A DNA stretch of 64,000 bases from a bacterium (lineage in GTDB: Bacteria; Bacillota; Bacilli; Lactobacillales; Streptococcaceae), in contig CAJNCP010000002.1 of the NCBI GenBank assembly GCA_905221295.1, forward strand, positions 1 to 64,000. Direction: 5' to 3'. A program made the translations under genes and the position numbers. Position 1 is the stretch's first letter, and each line of letters begins with the position of its first letter. Below the pieces are notes generated by a model that worked only from the letters and a program-made list of their open reading frames with translations, was not told the DNA's origin and ran no database searches. Of this stretch, positions 38,598 to 47,713 are shown in pieces.

Positions 38598-38601
38598 CAA
38601 A

Positions 38602-38635
38602 AATATCATAGTTTATTTAAACAAACCATGATATT
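38602..38635 (-). terminator. nrdF terminator
   Basis: A 34-base near-perfect palindrome (AATATCAT at 38602-38609 with ATGATATT at 38628-38635, TTTAAA at the centre) has a T-rich tail on the minus strand. Confidence 0.75.
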
Positions 38636-38652
38636 TTGAATAATTGGTAAAA

Positions 38653-39615
38653 TTAGTCTAAACCGTAGTTGTAGTCATCGTCTTGCATGGCTTCAACTTC
38701 ACCAAGAAGGTAACCATTTCCGACTTGAGAGAAGAAGTCGTGGTTAGAGGTTCCTGTTGAGATTCCGTTCATAACGATTGGGTTGACATCATCAGCTGAA
38801 TCTGGGAAGAGTGGATCTTGTCCTAGGTTCATAAGGGCCTTATTGGCATTGTAGCGAAGGAAGGTTTTAACTTCTTCGGTCCAACCAACACCGTCATAGA
38901 GACTTTCTGTATAACCTTCTTCGTTCTCATAGAGGGTATAGAGCAGGTCGTACATCCATTCTTTAAGTTTTTCTTGCTCTTCTTCAGGTAATTCATTGAA
39001 ACCAAGTTGGAATTTGTAACCGATATAAGTTCCATGAACAGACTCATCACGGATGATCAGTTTGATGATTTCCGCAACGTTGGCCAGTTTGTTGTTACCA
39101 AGATAGTAGAGGGGTGTAAAGAAACCAGAGTAGAAGAGGAAGGTTTCAAGGAAAACGCTAGCAACTTTCTTTTCTAGTGGGCTACCATTGAGATAGATTT
39201 CATTGATAATCTCCGCTTTTCTTTGAAGGTAGGGGTTAGTGTTGGTCCATTCAAAGATTTCTTCGATTTCAGCCTTGGTATTCAAGGTCGAAAAGATAGA
39301 AGAATAAGATTTTGCGTGGACAGATTCCATAAACTGGATGTTGTTGAAAACAGCTTCCTCATGTGGTGTACGGATGTCTGCGCGAAGTGCTTGAACCCCT
39401 GTTTCAGATTGCATGGTATCCAAAAGGGTCAAACCACCAAAAACTTTTCCAACCAAGTCTTTTTCTTTGTTTGATAGTTTTCTCCAGTCGTCTAGGTCAT
39501 TTGACAAGGGGATACGCGTATCGAGCCAGAATTGCTCTGTCAGCTTTTCCCAAGTTGATTTGTCGATGACATCTTCGATGGCATTCCAGTTAATGGCTTT
39601 GTAGTAAGTTTCCAT
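38653..39615 (-). CDS. nrdF: class Ib ribonucleotide reductase beta subunit
   Basis: The radical-generating subunit (320 residues) with a dimanganese or diiron site. Metal ligands fall in the expected places: Glu in ETGVQ near residue 71, NIQFMESVHAKSYSSIF near 93-108 with Glu and His and the radical Tyr following, and RDESVHGTYIGYKFQ near 189. It works with NrdE, NrdH and NrdI; nrdI is not in this window. The start lies 2 bases after the stop of the small upstream gene, so translation is probably coupled. Confidence 0.96.
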   Translation of the reverse strand: METYYKAINWNAIEDVIDKSTWEKLTEQFWLDTRIPLSNDLDDWRKLSNKEKDLVGKVFGGLTLLDTMQSETGVQALRADIRTPHEEAVFNNIQFMESVHAKSYSSIFSTLNTKAEIEEIFEWTNTNPYLQRKAEIINEIYLNGSPLEKKVASVFLETFLFYSGFFTPLYYLGNNKLANVAEIIKLIIRDESVHGTYIGYKFQLGFNELPEEEQEKLKEWMYDLLYTLYENEEGYTESLYDGVGWTEEVKTFLRYNANKALMNLGQDPLFPDSADDVNPIVMNGISTGTSNHDFFSQVGNGYLLGEVEAMQDDDYNYGLD

Positions 39616-39617
39616 GT

Positions 39618-39848
39618 TTATAATCTCTCGTTTTTTTGAATTCTTTTTTGAGACAAATACTTTCCTGCTACTGAACTACCTTTTCGTAGTGCATCAGAAG
39701 CGATTGTATTAGTTTCGTTTTCTAAATTTTCTTTATCTTTTTTAAGATCTGAGATTCTCTTTTTATCTTGTGAGTGTAACTTGTTTAAAACAGAGTTTTT
39801 AAATCTCAAACTATCATTTTCTTTTTTTGTTTTACTGAATCCAAACAT
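39618..39848 (-). CDS. unrecognised 76-aa basic coiled-coil protein between nrdE and nrdF
   Basis: I do not recognise the family. The product is 76 residues, strongly Lys/Arg rich, with a predicted helix of heptad-like spacing across residues 14-50 (SVLNKLHSQDKKRISDLKK and continuing). A Gly-Ser segment near 57-60 is followed by a basic tail. There is no signal peptide or membrane helix. It has a good AGGAG 6-7 bases before ATG and ends 2 bases before nrdF, so it is very likely translated. Its AT-rich composition contrasts with nrdE and nrdF, suggesting later acquisition. Confidence 0.75.
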   Translation of the reverse strand: MFGFSKTKKENDSLRFKNSVLNKLHSQDKKRISDLKKDKENLENETNTIASDALRKGSSVAGKYLSQKRIQKNERL

Positions 39849-39905
39849 ATACTTCTCCTAATTTGAAAAGTTAAGCTATAAATTTGAACAATTTAGAATA
39901 AAAAA

Positions 39906-42065
39906 TTAAATCACACAGCTTTCACATTGGTTAGCACCAACTTCCCCACCGTCGTCTGTAAAGGTACGGACGTAGTAGATAGACTTGATACCCTTGTTAA
40001 AGGCATAGTTACGAAGGATAGATAGGTCACGTGTCGTTTGTTTGTTCTCTTTCTTCCATTCGTAAAGACCTTTTGGAATGTCGCTACGCATGAAGAGAGT
40101 GAGTGAAAGCCCTTGGTCCACGTGCTCTGTTGCAGCAGCATAAACATCAATCACCTTACGCATATCCATGTCGTAAGCAGAAGTGTAGTAAGGGATAGTA
40201 TCTGTTGACAAACCTGCAGCAGGATAGTAGATTTTACCGATTTTCTTCTCTTGGCGTTCTTCAATGCGCTGCGTAATCGGGTGAATAGAAGCAGAAACAT
40301 CGTTGATGTAGCTGATAGAACCATTTGGAGCAACAGCTAGACGGTTTTGATGGTAAAGTCCATCTGCTTGAACCTTTTCGCGAAGTTCAGCCCAATCAGC
40401 AGCACTTGGAATAAAGACATCTTTGAAGAGTTCTTTAACACGGTCTGATTTTGGAACAAACTCGCCTGTCACATACTTGTCAAAGTAGCTTCCGTTAGCA
40501 TAGTCTGATTTTTCAAAGTTGTGGAAGGTGATACCGCGTTCGCGCGCGATATTGTTTGACTCAACCAAGGTCCAGTAGTTCATAAGCATAAAGTAGATGC
40601 TTGTAAATTCAATTGACTCAGGTGATCCATACTCAATCAGTTGTTGGGCAAGATAACTATGAAGCCCCATGGCACCAAGACCAAAGGTGTGAGCCAAACT
40701 GTTTCCGTGGTCGATAGTAGGAACAGCTACGATGTGTGAACTATCTGTAACGAAAGTAAGGGCACGAACCATAGCGCGAATAGAACGACCAAAGTCAGGT
40801 GAAGTCATCATGTTGACCACGTTTGTTGATCCAAGGTTACATGAAACGTCCGTTCCCATTTGAAGGAATTCTTGAGCATCGTTGATCAAGCTTGGTTCTT
40901 GAACTTGAAGAATCTCAGAACACAAGTTACTCATGATAATCTTACCATCTACTGGGTTCGCACGGTTAGCCGTATCAATGTTGACTACATAAGGGTAACC
41001 AGACTCTTGTTGCAATTTAGAGATTTCAGTTTCCAAATCACGCGCCTTGATTTTTGTCTTGCGGATATTTGGATTTGCGACCAATTCATCATATTTTTCA
41101 GTGATGTCGATGTAGTTGAATGGCACACCGTACTCAAGTTCTACAGAGTAAGGGCTAAAGAGGTACATTTCTTCATTTTTACGAGCTAATTCGTAGAATT
41201 TATCTGGTACCACAACTCCAAGTGAGAGGGTCTTAACACGAACCTTTTCATCGGCATTTTCTTTCTTAGTTGAAAGGAAAGCGATGATATCTGGGTGAAA
41301 GACGTTGAGGTAGACAACCCCGGCACCTTGACGTTGCCCGAGTTGGTTTGAGTAAGAGAAGCTGTCTTCAAAAAGCTTCATAACTGGTACGACACCAGAA
41401 GCAGCACCTTCATAACCTTTGATAGGAGCTCCAGCTTCACGAAGGTTGCTGAGGGTAATTCCCACACCACCACCGATACGTGAAAGTTGGAGGGCAGAGT
41501 TGATGGAACGTCCGATAGAGTTCATATCATCAGTTACTTGGATCAAGAAGCAAGATACCAACTCCCCACGACGAGCACGACCTGCGTTCAAAAAGGAAGG
41601 AGTAGCTGGTTGGTAGCGTTGGTGGATGATTTCATTGGCAATATCAGTCGCAATCGCTTCATCCCCGTCAGCAAAATAAAGTGCATTAAAGAAGACACGG
41701 TCTTCCATACTTTCAAGGTAATATTCACCGTCATTAGTCTTCAAGGCATACTGGTTGTAAAACTTATAGGCAGCCATGAATGATTTGAATTGGAAGTTTT
41801 GGTCCTTGATAAATTGATGCAATTCTTCCAAAAACTCTGGACGGTATTTCTTAAGAAATGCAGTTTCGATATAGTTATGTTCAATGAGGTAGTTGATTTT
41901 ATCAGTGATTGAATCAAAAACCATAGTGTTTGGAGCTACATTTTCTTTAAAGAAAGCCTCCAAGGCTTCTTTATCTTTATGAAGCATGATTTGTCCATTA
42001 ACAGGACGGTTGATTTCGTTATTGAGACGGAAGTAAGTTACGTCCTCAAGATGTTTTAATCCCAT
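39906..42065 (-). CDS. nrdE: class Ib ribonucleotide reductase alpha subunit
   Basis: The catalytic subunit (719 residues) reducing NDPs to dNDPs. The active-site region PATPSFLNAGRARRGELVSCFLIQ gives the first redox Cys (near residue 174). NLCSEI near 382 and SNLGSTN-like CNLGSTN near 410 follow the class I pattern. The C-terminus ends in the NrdH-reducible pair CESC. The N-terminus lacks an ATP cone, as expected for NrdE. It is second in nrdH-nrdE-(small gene)-nrdF. Confidence 0.97.
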   Translation of the reverse strand: MGLKHLEDVTYFRLNNEINRPVNGQIMLHKDKEALEAFFKENVAPNTMVFDSITDKINYLIEHNYIETAFLKKYRPEFLEELHQFIKDQNFQFKSFMAAYKFYNQYALKTNDGEYYLESMEDRVFFNALYFADGDEAIATDIANEIIHQRYQPATPSFLNAGRARRGELVSCFLIQVTDDMNSIGRSINSALQLSRIGGGVGITLSNLREAGAPIKGYEGAASGVVPVMKLFEDSFSYSNQLGQRQGAGVVYLNVFHPDIIAFLSTKKENADEKVRVKTLSLGVVVPDKFYELARKNEEMYLFSPYSVELEYGVPFNYIDITEKYDELVANPNIRKTKIKARDLETEISKLQQESGYPYVVNIDTANRANPVDGKIIMSNLCSEILQVQEPSLINDAQEFLQMGTDVSCNLGSTNVVNMMTSPDFGRSIRAMVRALTFVTDSSHIVAVPTIDHGNSLAHTFGLGAMGLHSYLAQQLIEYGSPESIEFTSIYFMLMNYWTLVESNNIARERGITFHNFEKSDYANGSYFDKYVTGEFVPKSDRVKELFKDVFIPSAADWAELREKVQADGLYHQNRLAVAPNGSISYINDVSASIHPITQRIEERQEKKIGKIYYPAAGLSTDTIPYYTSAYDMDMRKVIDVYAAATEHVDQGLSLTLFMRSDIPKGLYEWKKENKQTTRDLSILRNYAFNKGIKSIYYVRTFTDDGGEVGANQCESCVI

Positions 42066-42145
42066 AAAAATTCCCTTATCTAATTACAAAAGAAAGGCTT
42101 CTAAGTTAGCCCTAGAAGCAGTTTCTTCTGGATGATGTACTAAGA

Positions 42146-42364
42146 TTATGCTAATTGTTTCAGTTTTCCTGGTTGGAAGCCTGAAAAGACTTCAGTTGGT
42201 GTTTGGATAACAGGAGCTGCGCTGAAACCGAGCTCTTTAACCTGATCAATATACTCTGGTTGCTCGTCGAGATTGATCTCACGATAAGCGACATTGTTGC
42301 TGTCCAAGAAACGTTTGGTCATTTTACATTGTACACAATTATTTTTAGAATAAACCGTTACCAT
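42146..42364 (-). CDS. nrdH: glutaredoxin-like NrdH
   Basis: The dedicated electron donor for class Ib RNR, 72 residues. A thioredoxin-fold N-terminus VTVYSKNNCVQCKMTKRFL carries the redox CVQC; NrdH proteins usually have CVQC or CMQC. The C-terminal SAAPVIQT and GFQPGKLKQL segments are typical. GAGGAG precedes the ATG. It heads the minus-strand nrd operon. Confidence 0.96.
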   Translation of the reverse strand: MVTVYSKNNCVQCKMTKRFLDSNNVAYREINLDEQPEYIDQVKELGFSAAPVIQTPTEVFSGFQPGKLKQLA

Positions 42365-42399
42365 TTTCGTAACTCCTCATAAAATTTGATTACTTTCTT

Positions 42400-42427
42400 A
42401 GTATATCAGAAAAAAAAACTTTGTCAA
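42400..42427 (-). promoter_or_regulatory. nrdH promoter
   Basis: On the minus strand TTGACA (complement 42422-42427), 16 bases, then TGATATACT extended -10 (hexamer complement 42400-42405). Confidence 0.8.
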
Positions 42428-42436
42428 ACTTTTTAA

Positions 42437-42563
42437 ACTAAATCTTGTGCCTAAAAGTTACAGTTTTAAAAACAAAATACAAGATATAGTGTTTTTTAAA
42501 ACATGAGCTTTGACTTTCATTGAACTATCAAAGTTTATTAAAACAAAAAAACTATATCCTGTA
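42437..42563. promoter_or_regulatory. three NrdR-box-like sites and an 86-bp inverted repeat
   Basis: ACAAGATTTAGT (complement of 42437-42448), ACAAGATATAGT (42479-42490) and ACAGGATATAGT (complement of 42551-42562) match each other and the NrdR consensus type. The first two centres are 42 bases apart. The second and third face each other as ends of an imperfect inverted repeat at 42478-42563, whose centre is CTTTGA...TCAAAG. Confidence 0.65.
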
Positions 42564-42633
42564 TGTTGGTAATTTATATAGAAGATTTTCAGCAAGTTAT
42601 CTGAAAGGAAATTGAAGAAAGTCCATAAAATAC

Positions 42634-42662
42634 TTGAAAAATTATCTTGAAGGTGATATAAT
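42634..42662 (+). promoter_or_regulatory. ptsH promoter
   Basis: TTGAAA (42634-42639), 17 bases, TGATATAAT extended -10 (hexamer 42657-42662). The start codon is 63 bases further on, leaving a short leader. Confidence 0.8.
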
Positions 42663-42724
42663 ACACTATTGTAAGGGTTATCACTTATAACTCAAATAGA
42701 AAACACTTAAAGGAGAGTCAAACT

Positions 42725-42988
42725 ATGGCTTCTAAAGATTTCCACGTAGTGGCAGAAACAGGTATTCACGCACGTCCAGCAACATTGTTGGTTCAAACAG
42801 CTAGCAAATTTGCTTCAGATATCACTCTTGAGTACAAAGGTAAATCAGTAAACCTTAAATCTATCATGGGTGTTATGAGTCTTGGTGTTGGCCAAGGAGC
42901 TGACGTTACAATTTCAGCTGAAGGTGCAGATGCTGACGATGCAATCGCTGCTATCTCTGAAACAATGGAAAAAGAAGGATTGGCATAA
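42725..42988 (+). CDS. ptsH: phosphocarrier protein HPr
   Basis: The general PTS phosphocarrier, 87 residues. The active His15 is in [14 protein letters not shown] and the HPr-kinase target Ser46 in [12 protein letters not shown], so it can serve both sugar transport and CcpA-dependent catabolite control. It supplies phosphate to the galactose and lactose PTS encoded in this window. AAAGGAGAG precedes ATG. It is followed 4 bases later by ptsI. Confidence 0.97.
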   Translation: MASKDFHVVAETGIHARPATLLVQTASKFASDITLEYKGKSVNLKSIMGVMSLGVGQGADVTISAEGADADDAIAAISETMEKEGLA

Positions 42989-42992
42989 GGAA

Positions 42993-44726
42993 ATGACAGA
43001 AATGCTTAAAGGAATCGCAGCGTCAGATGGTGTTGCAGTTGCTAAAGCATATCTACTCGTTCAACCGGATTTGTCATTCGAGACTGTTACAGTCGAAGAT
43101 ACAAACGCAGAAGAAGCTCGCCTTGATGCCGCTTTACAAGCATCACAAGACGAGCTTTCTGTTATCCGTGAGAAAGCAGTAGGTACGCTAGGGGAAGAAG
43201 CTGCTCAAGTTTTTGACGCTCACTTAATGGTGCTTGCTGATCCTGAAATGATCAGTCAAATCAAGGAAACAATCCGTGCGAAGAAAGTGAATGCAGAAGC
43301 AGGTCTGAAAGAAGTAACAGACATGTTTATCACTATCTTTGAAGGAATGGAAGACAACCCATACATGCAAGAACGCGCAGCGGATATCCGCGACGTGACA
43401 AAACGTGTATTGGCAAACCTCCTTGGTAAAAAATTACCAAACCCAGCTTCTATCAATGAAGAAGTGATTGTGATTGCGCATGACTTGACTCCTTCAGATA
43501 CAGCTCAATTGGACAAAAACTTTGTAAAAGCTTTTGTAACCAACATTGGTGGACGTACAAGCCACTCTGCTATCATGGCGCGTACGCTTGAAATTGCAGC
43601 AGTATTGGGTACAAACAATATCACTGAAATCGTTAAAGATGGTGACATTCTTGCCGTTAACGGTATCACAGGTGAAGTTATTATCAACCCAACTGATGAG
43701 CAAGCGGCTGAATTCAAGGCTGCTGGTGAAGCTTATGCGAAACAAAAAGCTGAATGGGCTCTCTTGAAAGATGCTAAAACAGTAACTGCTGATGGCAAAC
43801 ACTTTGAATTGGCTGCCAACATTGGTACTCCCAAAGACGTTGAAGGTGTCAATGACAACGGTGCTGAAGCTGTTGGTCTTTACCGTACAGAGTTCTTGTA
43901 CATGGATTCTCAAGACTTCCCAACAGAAGACGAGCAGTACGAAGCTTACAAGGCTGTACTTGAAGGAATGAACGGTAAACCTGTTGTCGTTCGTACAATG
44001 GATATCGGTGGAGATAAGGAACTTCCTTACTTCGATATGCCTCACGAAATGAACCCATTCCTTGGATTCCGTGCCCTTCGTATCTCTATCTCTGAGACTG
44101 GAGATGCTATGTTCCGCACTCAAATCCGTGCCCTTCTTCGTGCATCAGTTCACGGTCAATTGCGTATCATGTTCCCAATGGTTGCGCTCTTGAAAGAATT
44201 CCGTGCAGCGAAAGCAGTCTTTGACGAAGAAAAAGCAAACCTTCTTGCTGAAGGAGTTGCGGTTGCGGATGATATCCAAGTTGGTATCATGATCGAGATC
44301 CCTGCAGCAGCTATGCTTGCAGACCAATTTGCCAAAGAAGTTGACTTCTTCTCAATTGGTACAAACGACTTGATCCAATACACAATGGCAGCAGACCGTA
44401 TGAACGAGCAAGTTTCATACCTTTACCAACCATACAACCCATCAATCCTACGCTTGATCAACAATGTGATCAAAGCAGCTCACGCTGAAGGGAAATGGGC
44501 TGGAATGTGTGGTGAGATGGCTGGTGACCAACAAGCTGTTCCACTTCTTGTCGGAATGGGCTTGGATGAGTTCTCTATGTCAGCAACATCAGTCCTTCGT
44601 ACACGTAGCTTGATGAAGAAACTCGATACAGCTAAGATGGAAGAGTACGCAAATCGTGCCCTTACAGAATGCTCAACAATGGAAGAAGTTCTTGAACTTC
44701 AAAAAGAATACGTAAATTTTGATTAA
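42993..44726 (+). CDS. ptsI: PTS enzyme I
   Basis: Phosphorylates HPr with phosphoenolpyruvate. The 577-residue length is the usual streptococcal length when started at ATG 42993, four bases after ptsH with AAGGAA upstream. The HPr-binding and phosphohistidine domain has [17 protein letters not shown] near residue 189. The PEP-binding barrel has TEFLYMD near 296, [14 protein letters not shown] near 332, and the C-terminal [11 protein letters not shown] and MCGEMAGD motifs. Confidence 0.97.
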   Translation: MTEMLKGIAASDGVAVAKAYLLVQPDLSFETVTVEDTNAEEARLDAALQASQDELSVIREKAVGTLGEEAAQVFDAHLMVLADPEMISQIKETIRAKKVNAEAGLKEVTDMFITIFEGMEDNPYMQERAADIRDVTKRVLANLLGKKLPNPASINEEVIVIAHDLTPSDTAQLDKNFVKAFVTNIGGRTSHSAIMARTLEIAAVLGTNNITEIVKDGDILAVNGITGEVIINPTDEQAAEFKAAGEAYAKQKAEWALLKDAKTVTADGKHFELAANIGTPKDVEGVNDNGAEAVGLYRTEFLYMDSQDFPTEDEQYEAYKAVLEGMNGKPVVVRTMDIGGDKELPYFDMPHEMNPFLGFRALRISISETGDAMFRTQIRALLRASVHGQLRIMFPMVALLKEFRAAKAVFDEEKANLLAEGVAVADDIQVGIMIEIPAAAMLADQFAKEVDFFSIGTNDLIQYTMAADRMNEQVSYLYQPYNPSILRLINNVIKAAHAEGKWAGMCGEMAGDQQAVPLLVGMGLDEFSMSATSVLRTRSLMKKLDTAKMEEYANRALTECSTMEEVLELQKEYVNFD

Positions 44727-44729
44727 TCG

Positions 44730-44764
44730 AAAAGTCCTTGCAACTCAGTTGCAAGGACTTTTTT
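44730..44764 (+). terminator. terminator of ptsHI
   Basis: AAAGTCCTTGCAACT pairs with GTTGCAAGGACTTT around a short loop, followed by TTTT. Confidence 0.92.
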
Positions 44765-44847
44765 TAGATATTTTAAAAAAATGTTCAAGATGATCTTTCT
44801 TATATAAAGCCAAATCTTGAGAAAGTTGTGGTCAGAACAAAAAATAC

Positions 44848-44909
44848 TTAACCGGTTCATAAAATTCTTGACAAGCTGCAAATTTAGGAGTAAACTATTA
44901 ACCAGTTAA
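44848..44909 (+). promoter_or_regulatory. AdcR-controlled pht promoter
   Basis: TTGACA (44868-44873), 17 bases, TAAACT (44891-44896). A perfect AdcR-type box TTAACCAGTTAA lies at 44898-44909 over the start site, and a one-mismatch box TTAACCGGTTCA lies at 44848-44859. Zinc-bound AdcR would repress. Confidence 0.85.
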
Positions 44910-44980
44910 GTACTAGAGAGGAGTTTCTGCAATTTAGAAATGAATTGCAACTAGAAATATCAAAAAGAAAGAGAGTTTCG

Positions 44981-47518
44981 ATGAAAATTAATAAAAAATA
45001 CCTTGCTGGTTCTGCGGCAGCTTTGATTTTAAGTGTTTGTTCTTACGAGTTGGGACTGTATCAAGCCAGAACAGTCAAAGAAAATAATCGTGTTTCCTAT
45101 ATAGATGGAAAACAGGCGGCACAAAAAACGGAGAATCTGACTCCTGATGAAGTCAGCAAGAAAGAAGGCATCAATGCGGAGCAAATCGTCATCAAGATAA
45201 CAGACCAGGGCTATGTCACTTCGCATGGCGACCACTATCATTACTATAATGGCAAAGTCCCTTATGACGCTATCATCAGTGAAGAGTTGCTGATGAAGGA
45301 TCCAAACTACCAGCTCAAGGACGAGGATATTATCAGTGAAATCAAGGGTGGTTATGTTATCAAGGTAGATGGAAAATACTATGTTTACCTTAAGGATGCA
45401 ACCCATGCGGATAATGTCCGTACAAAAGAAGAAATCAATCGGCAAAAACAAGAACATAGTCAGCATCGTGAAGGAGGGACTTCAGCAAACGATGGTGCGG
45501 TAGCCTTGGCACGTTCACAGGGACGCTACACCACAGATGATGGTTACATCTTTAATGCATCCGATATCATTGAAGATACTGGTGATGCTTATATCGTTCC
45601 TCATGGCGACCATTACCATTACATTCCTAAGAGTGAGTTATCAGCCAGCGAATTGGCTGCTGCAGAAGCCTTTCTATCTGGTAGAAGTGGCCAATCAAAT
45701 ACGCCTACTTATCGCCGTACCAATAAAAATAGTGCTAGCAGCGATGTAGATAGATGGACCCCATCCTATAATAATCAAGGCGGTGGCTATACGAACAGGA
45801 ATACATCTAACAACGGTAGCGACGATAGCCAAGTAAGTCAAAGTGATGAGGATATTGATGGCCTTCTGAAACAACTTTATGCCTTGCCATTCAGCCAACG
45901 ACACGTAGAATCTGATGGCCTTGTCTTCGACCCAGCACAGATTACAAGTCGAACAGCTAGAGGAGTTGCTGTGCCTCATGGGAACCATTACCATTTCATC
46001 CCTTATTCACAGATGTCTGAATTGGAAGAACGAATCGCTCGTATTATTCCTCTACAGTACAGTTCGAACCATAGGGTGCCGGATTCAAGACCAGAACAAC
46101 CAAGTCCACAACCGACTCCGGAACCTAGTCCAAGCCCGCAACCTGCACCAACTCCTCAACCAACTCCAAGTAATCCAATTGACGAAAAATTGGTCAAACA
46201 GGCGATTCGAAAAGTAGCTGACGGCTATGTCTTTGAGGAGAATGGAACCTCACGTTATATTCCTGCTAAGGAACTTTCAGCAGAAACTGCTGCAGCCATT
46301 GATAGTAAACTAGCCAAACAAGAAAGTTTAGCTCATAAGCTAGGAGCTAAGAAAACCAACCTCCCATCTGGTGATCAAGGATTTTACAATAAGGCTTATG
46401 ACTTGCTAGCAAGAGTTCATCAAGACTTACTTGATAATAAAGGGCGCCAAGCTGATTTTGACACTTTGGATAAACTGTTGGACCGCCTCAATGATGCCTC
46501 AAGTGATAAAGTCAAGTTGGTGGATGATATTCTGGCCTTCCTAGCACCGATTCGTCATCCAGAACGTTTAGGAAAACCAAATGCGCAAATTGCCTACACT
46601 GATGATGAGATTCAGGTAGCCAAGTTGGCAGGCAAGTATACAACAGAAGATGGCTATATCTTTGATCCTCGTGATATCACCAGTGATGAGGGGGATGCCT
46701 ATGTAACTCCACATATGACCCATAGCCATTGGATTAAAAAAGATAGTTTGTCTGAAGCCGAAAGAGCGGCAGCCCAGGCTTATGCTAAAGAGAAAGGTTT
46801 GACTCCTCCTTCAACAGACCATCAGAATCCAGGAAATACGGAGGCTAAAGGAGCAGAAGCTATCTACAACCGCGTGAAAGCAGCTAAGAAGGTGCCGCTT
46901 GATCGTATGCCTTACAATCTCCAACATACCGTGGAAGTTAAAAACGGTAGTTTAATCATTCCTCATTATGATCATTACCATAACATCAAATTTGAGTGGT
47001 TTGACGAAGGACTTTATGAGGCACCTAAGGGGTATAGTCTAGAAGATCTCTTTGCGACTGTCAAGTACTATGTCGAACATCCAAACGAACGTCCGCATTC
47101 AGATAGTGGTTGGGGCAATGCAAGTGACCATGTTCAAAGAAACCAAAATGGTCAAGCTGATACCAATCAAACGGAAAAACCATCAGAGGAGAAACCTCGG
47201 ACAGACAAACCTGAGGAAGAAAAGCCACGCGAAGAGAAGCCTCAAAGTGAGAAACCAGAATCTCCAAAACCAACTGAGGAGCCGGAAGAAGAATCACCAG
47301 AGGAACCAGAAGAACCTCAGGTCGAGACTGAAAAGGTTGAAGCGAAGTTGAGAGAGGCTGAAGAGCTACTTGCAAAGATCCAAGACCCCATTATCAAGTC
47401 CAATGCCAAAGAAACTCTCACTGGCTTAAAAAATAACCTGCTATTTGGTGCTCAGGATAACAATACCATTATGGCTGATGCTGAAAAGTTGTTGGCTTTA
47501 TTAAAGGAGAGCAAGTAA
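44981..47518 (+). CDS. pht: histidine triad protein (PhtB/PhtD-like)
   Basis: A surface zinc-binding protein of 845 residues that helps deliver Zn to AdcAII. The N-terminal signal MKINKKYLAG...LSVC leads into five HxxHxH triads at about residues 82, 208, 333, 578 and 662. A Pro-rich linker (about 371-399, PEPSPSPQPAPTPQPTP) and a Glu/Lys/Pro-rich C-terminal repeat stretch (about 735-780) separate helical segments. It is closest by memory to pneumococcal PhtB/PhtD. ATG 44981 is used because the family starts there; only weak GAGAG is upstream. Confidence 0.93.
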   Translation: MKINKKYLAGSAAALILSVCSYELGLYQARTVKENNRVSYIDGKQAAQKTENLTPDEVSKKEGINAEQIVIKITDQGYVTSHGDHYHYYNGKVPYDAIISEELLMKDPNYQLKDEDIISEIKGGYVIKVDGKYYVYLKDATHADNVRTKEEINRQKQEHSQHREGGTSANDGAVALARSQGRYTTDDGYIFNASDIIEDTGDAYIVPHGDHYHYIPKSELSASELAAAEAFLSGRSGQSNTPTYRRTNKNSASSDVDRWTPSYNNQGGGYTNRNTSNNGSDDSQVSQSDEDIDGLLKQLYALPFSQRHVESDGLVFDPAQITSRTARGVAVPHGNHYHFIPYSQMSELEERIARIIPLQYSSNHRVPDSRPEQPSPQPTPEPSPSPQPAPTPQPTPSNPIDEKLVKQAIRKVADGYVFEENGTSRYIPAKELSAETAAAIDSKLAKQESLAHKLGAKKTNLPSGDQGFYNKAYDLLARVHQDLLDNKGRQADFDTLDKLLDRLNDASSDKVKLVDDILAFLAPIRHPERLGKPNAQIAYTDDEIQVAKLAGKYTTEDGYIFDPRDITSDEGDAYVTPHMTHSHWIKKDSLSEAERAAAQAYAKEKGLTPPSTDHQNPGNTEAKGAEAIYNRVKAAKKVPLDRMPYNLQHTVEVKNGSLIIPHYDHYHNIKFEWFDEGLYEAPKGYSLEDLFATVKYYVEHPNERPHSDSGWGNASDHVQRNQNGQADTNQTEKPSEEKPRTDKPEEEKPREEKPQSEKPESPKPTEEPEEESPEEPEEPQVETEKVEAKLREAEELLAKIQDPIIKSNAKETLTGLKNNLLFGAQDNNTIMADAEKLLALLKESK

Positions 47519-47529
47519 AGGTAGAAGCA

Positions 47530-47568
47530 TTTTCTAGATCCTAAAAACAGGATAGGAGATCTAGAAAA
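47530..47568 (+). repeat. 11-bp inverted repeat downstream of pht
   Basis: TTTTCTAGATC (47530-47540) pairs perfectly with GATCTAGAAAA (47558-47568). There is no T-run, so it is not a classic terminator; it may stabilise the 3' end. Confidence 0.6.
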
Positions 47569-47578
47569 GATAAAATCG

Positions 47579-47618
47579 AAAATGAGAATAGAATGTAAGT
47601 TCTAATTCTCATTTTTTT
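47579..47618 (+). terminator. terminator of pht
   Basis: AAAATGAGAAT (47579-47589) pairs with ATTCTCATTTT (47605-47615) and TTT follows. Confidence 0.82.
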
Positions 47619-47639
47619 CATGAAAATATGTAAAATATC

Positions 47640-47704
47640 TTGACATATAGTGTAAATAAAGATAAACTATTTACTAGTTAATTAAATGGTTAAATACTAG
47701 TTAA
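47640..47704 (+). promoter_or_regulatory. adcAII promoter with three abutting AdcR-like boxes
   Basis: TTGACA (47640-47645), 17 bases, TAAACT (47663-47668), the same layout as the pht promoter. AdcR-like 12-mers follow end to end: TTTACTAGTTAA (47670-47681), TTAAATGGTTAA (47682-47693) and the weaker AATACTAGTTAA (47693-47704). Confidence 0.8.
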
Positions 47705-47713
47705 GGAGTAACG

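Noticed and set aside
42478-42563. BOX or RUP repeat at the centre of the nrdH-ptsH inverted repeat
   Set aside because: The central TTTCATTGA only weakly recalls a boxC end and no boxA or boxB is present, so I did not call it a BOX element.
42882-42992. A 37-residue N-terminal extension of enzyme I
   Set aside because: It runs over ptsH out of frame; ATG 42993 gives the canonical 577-residue protein.
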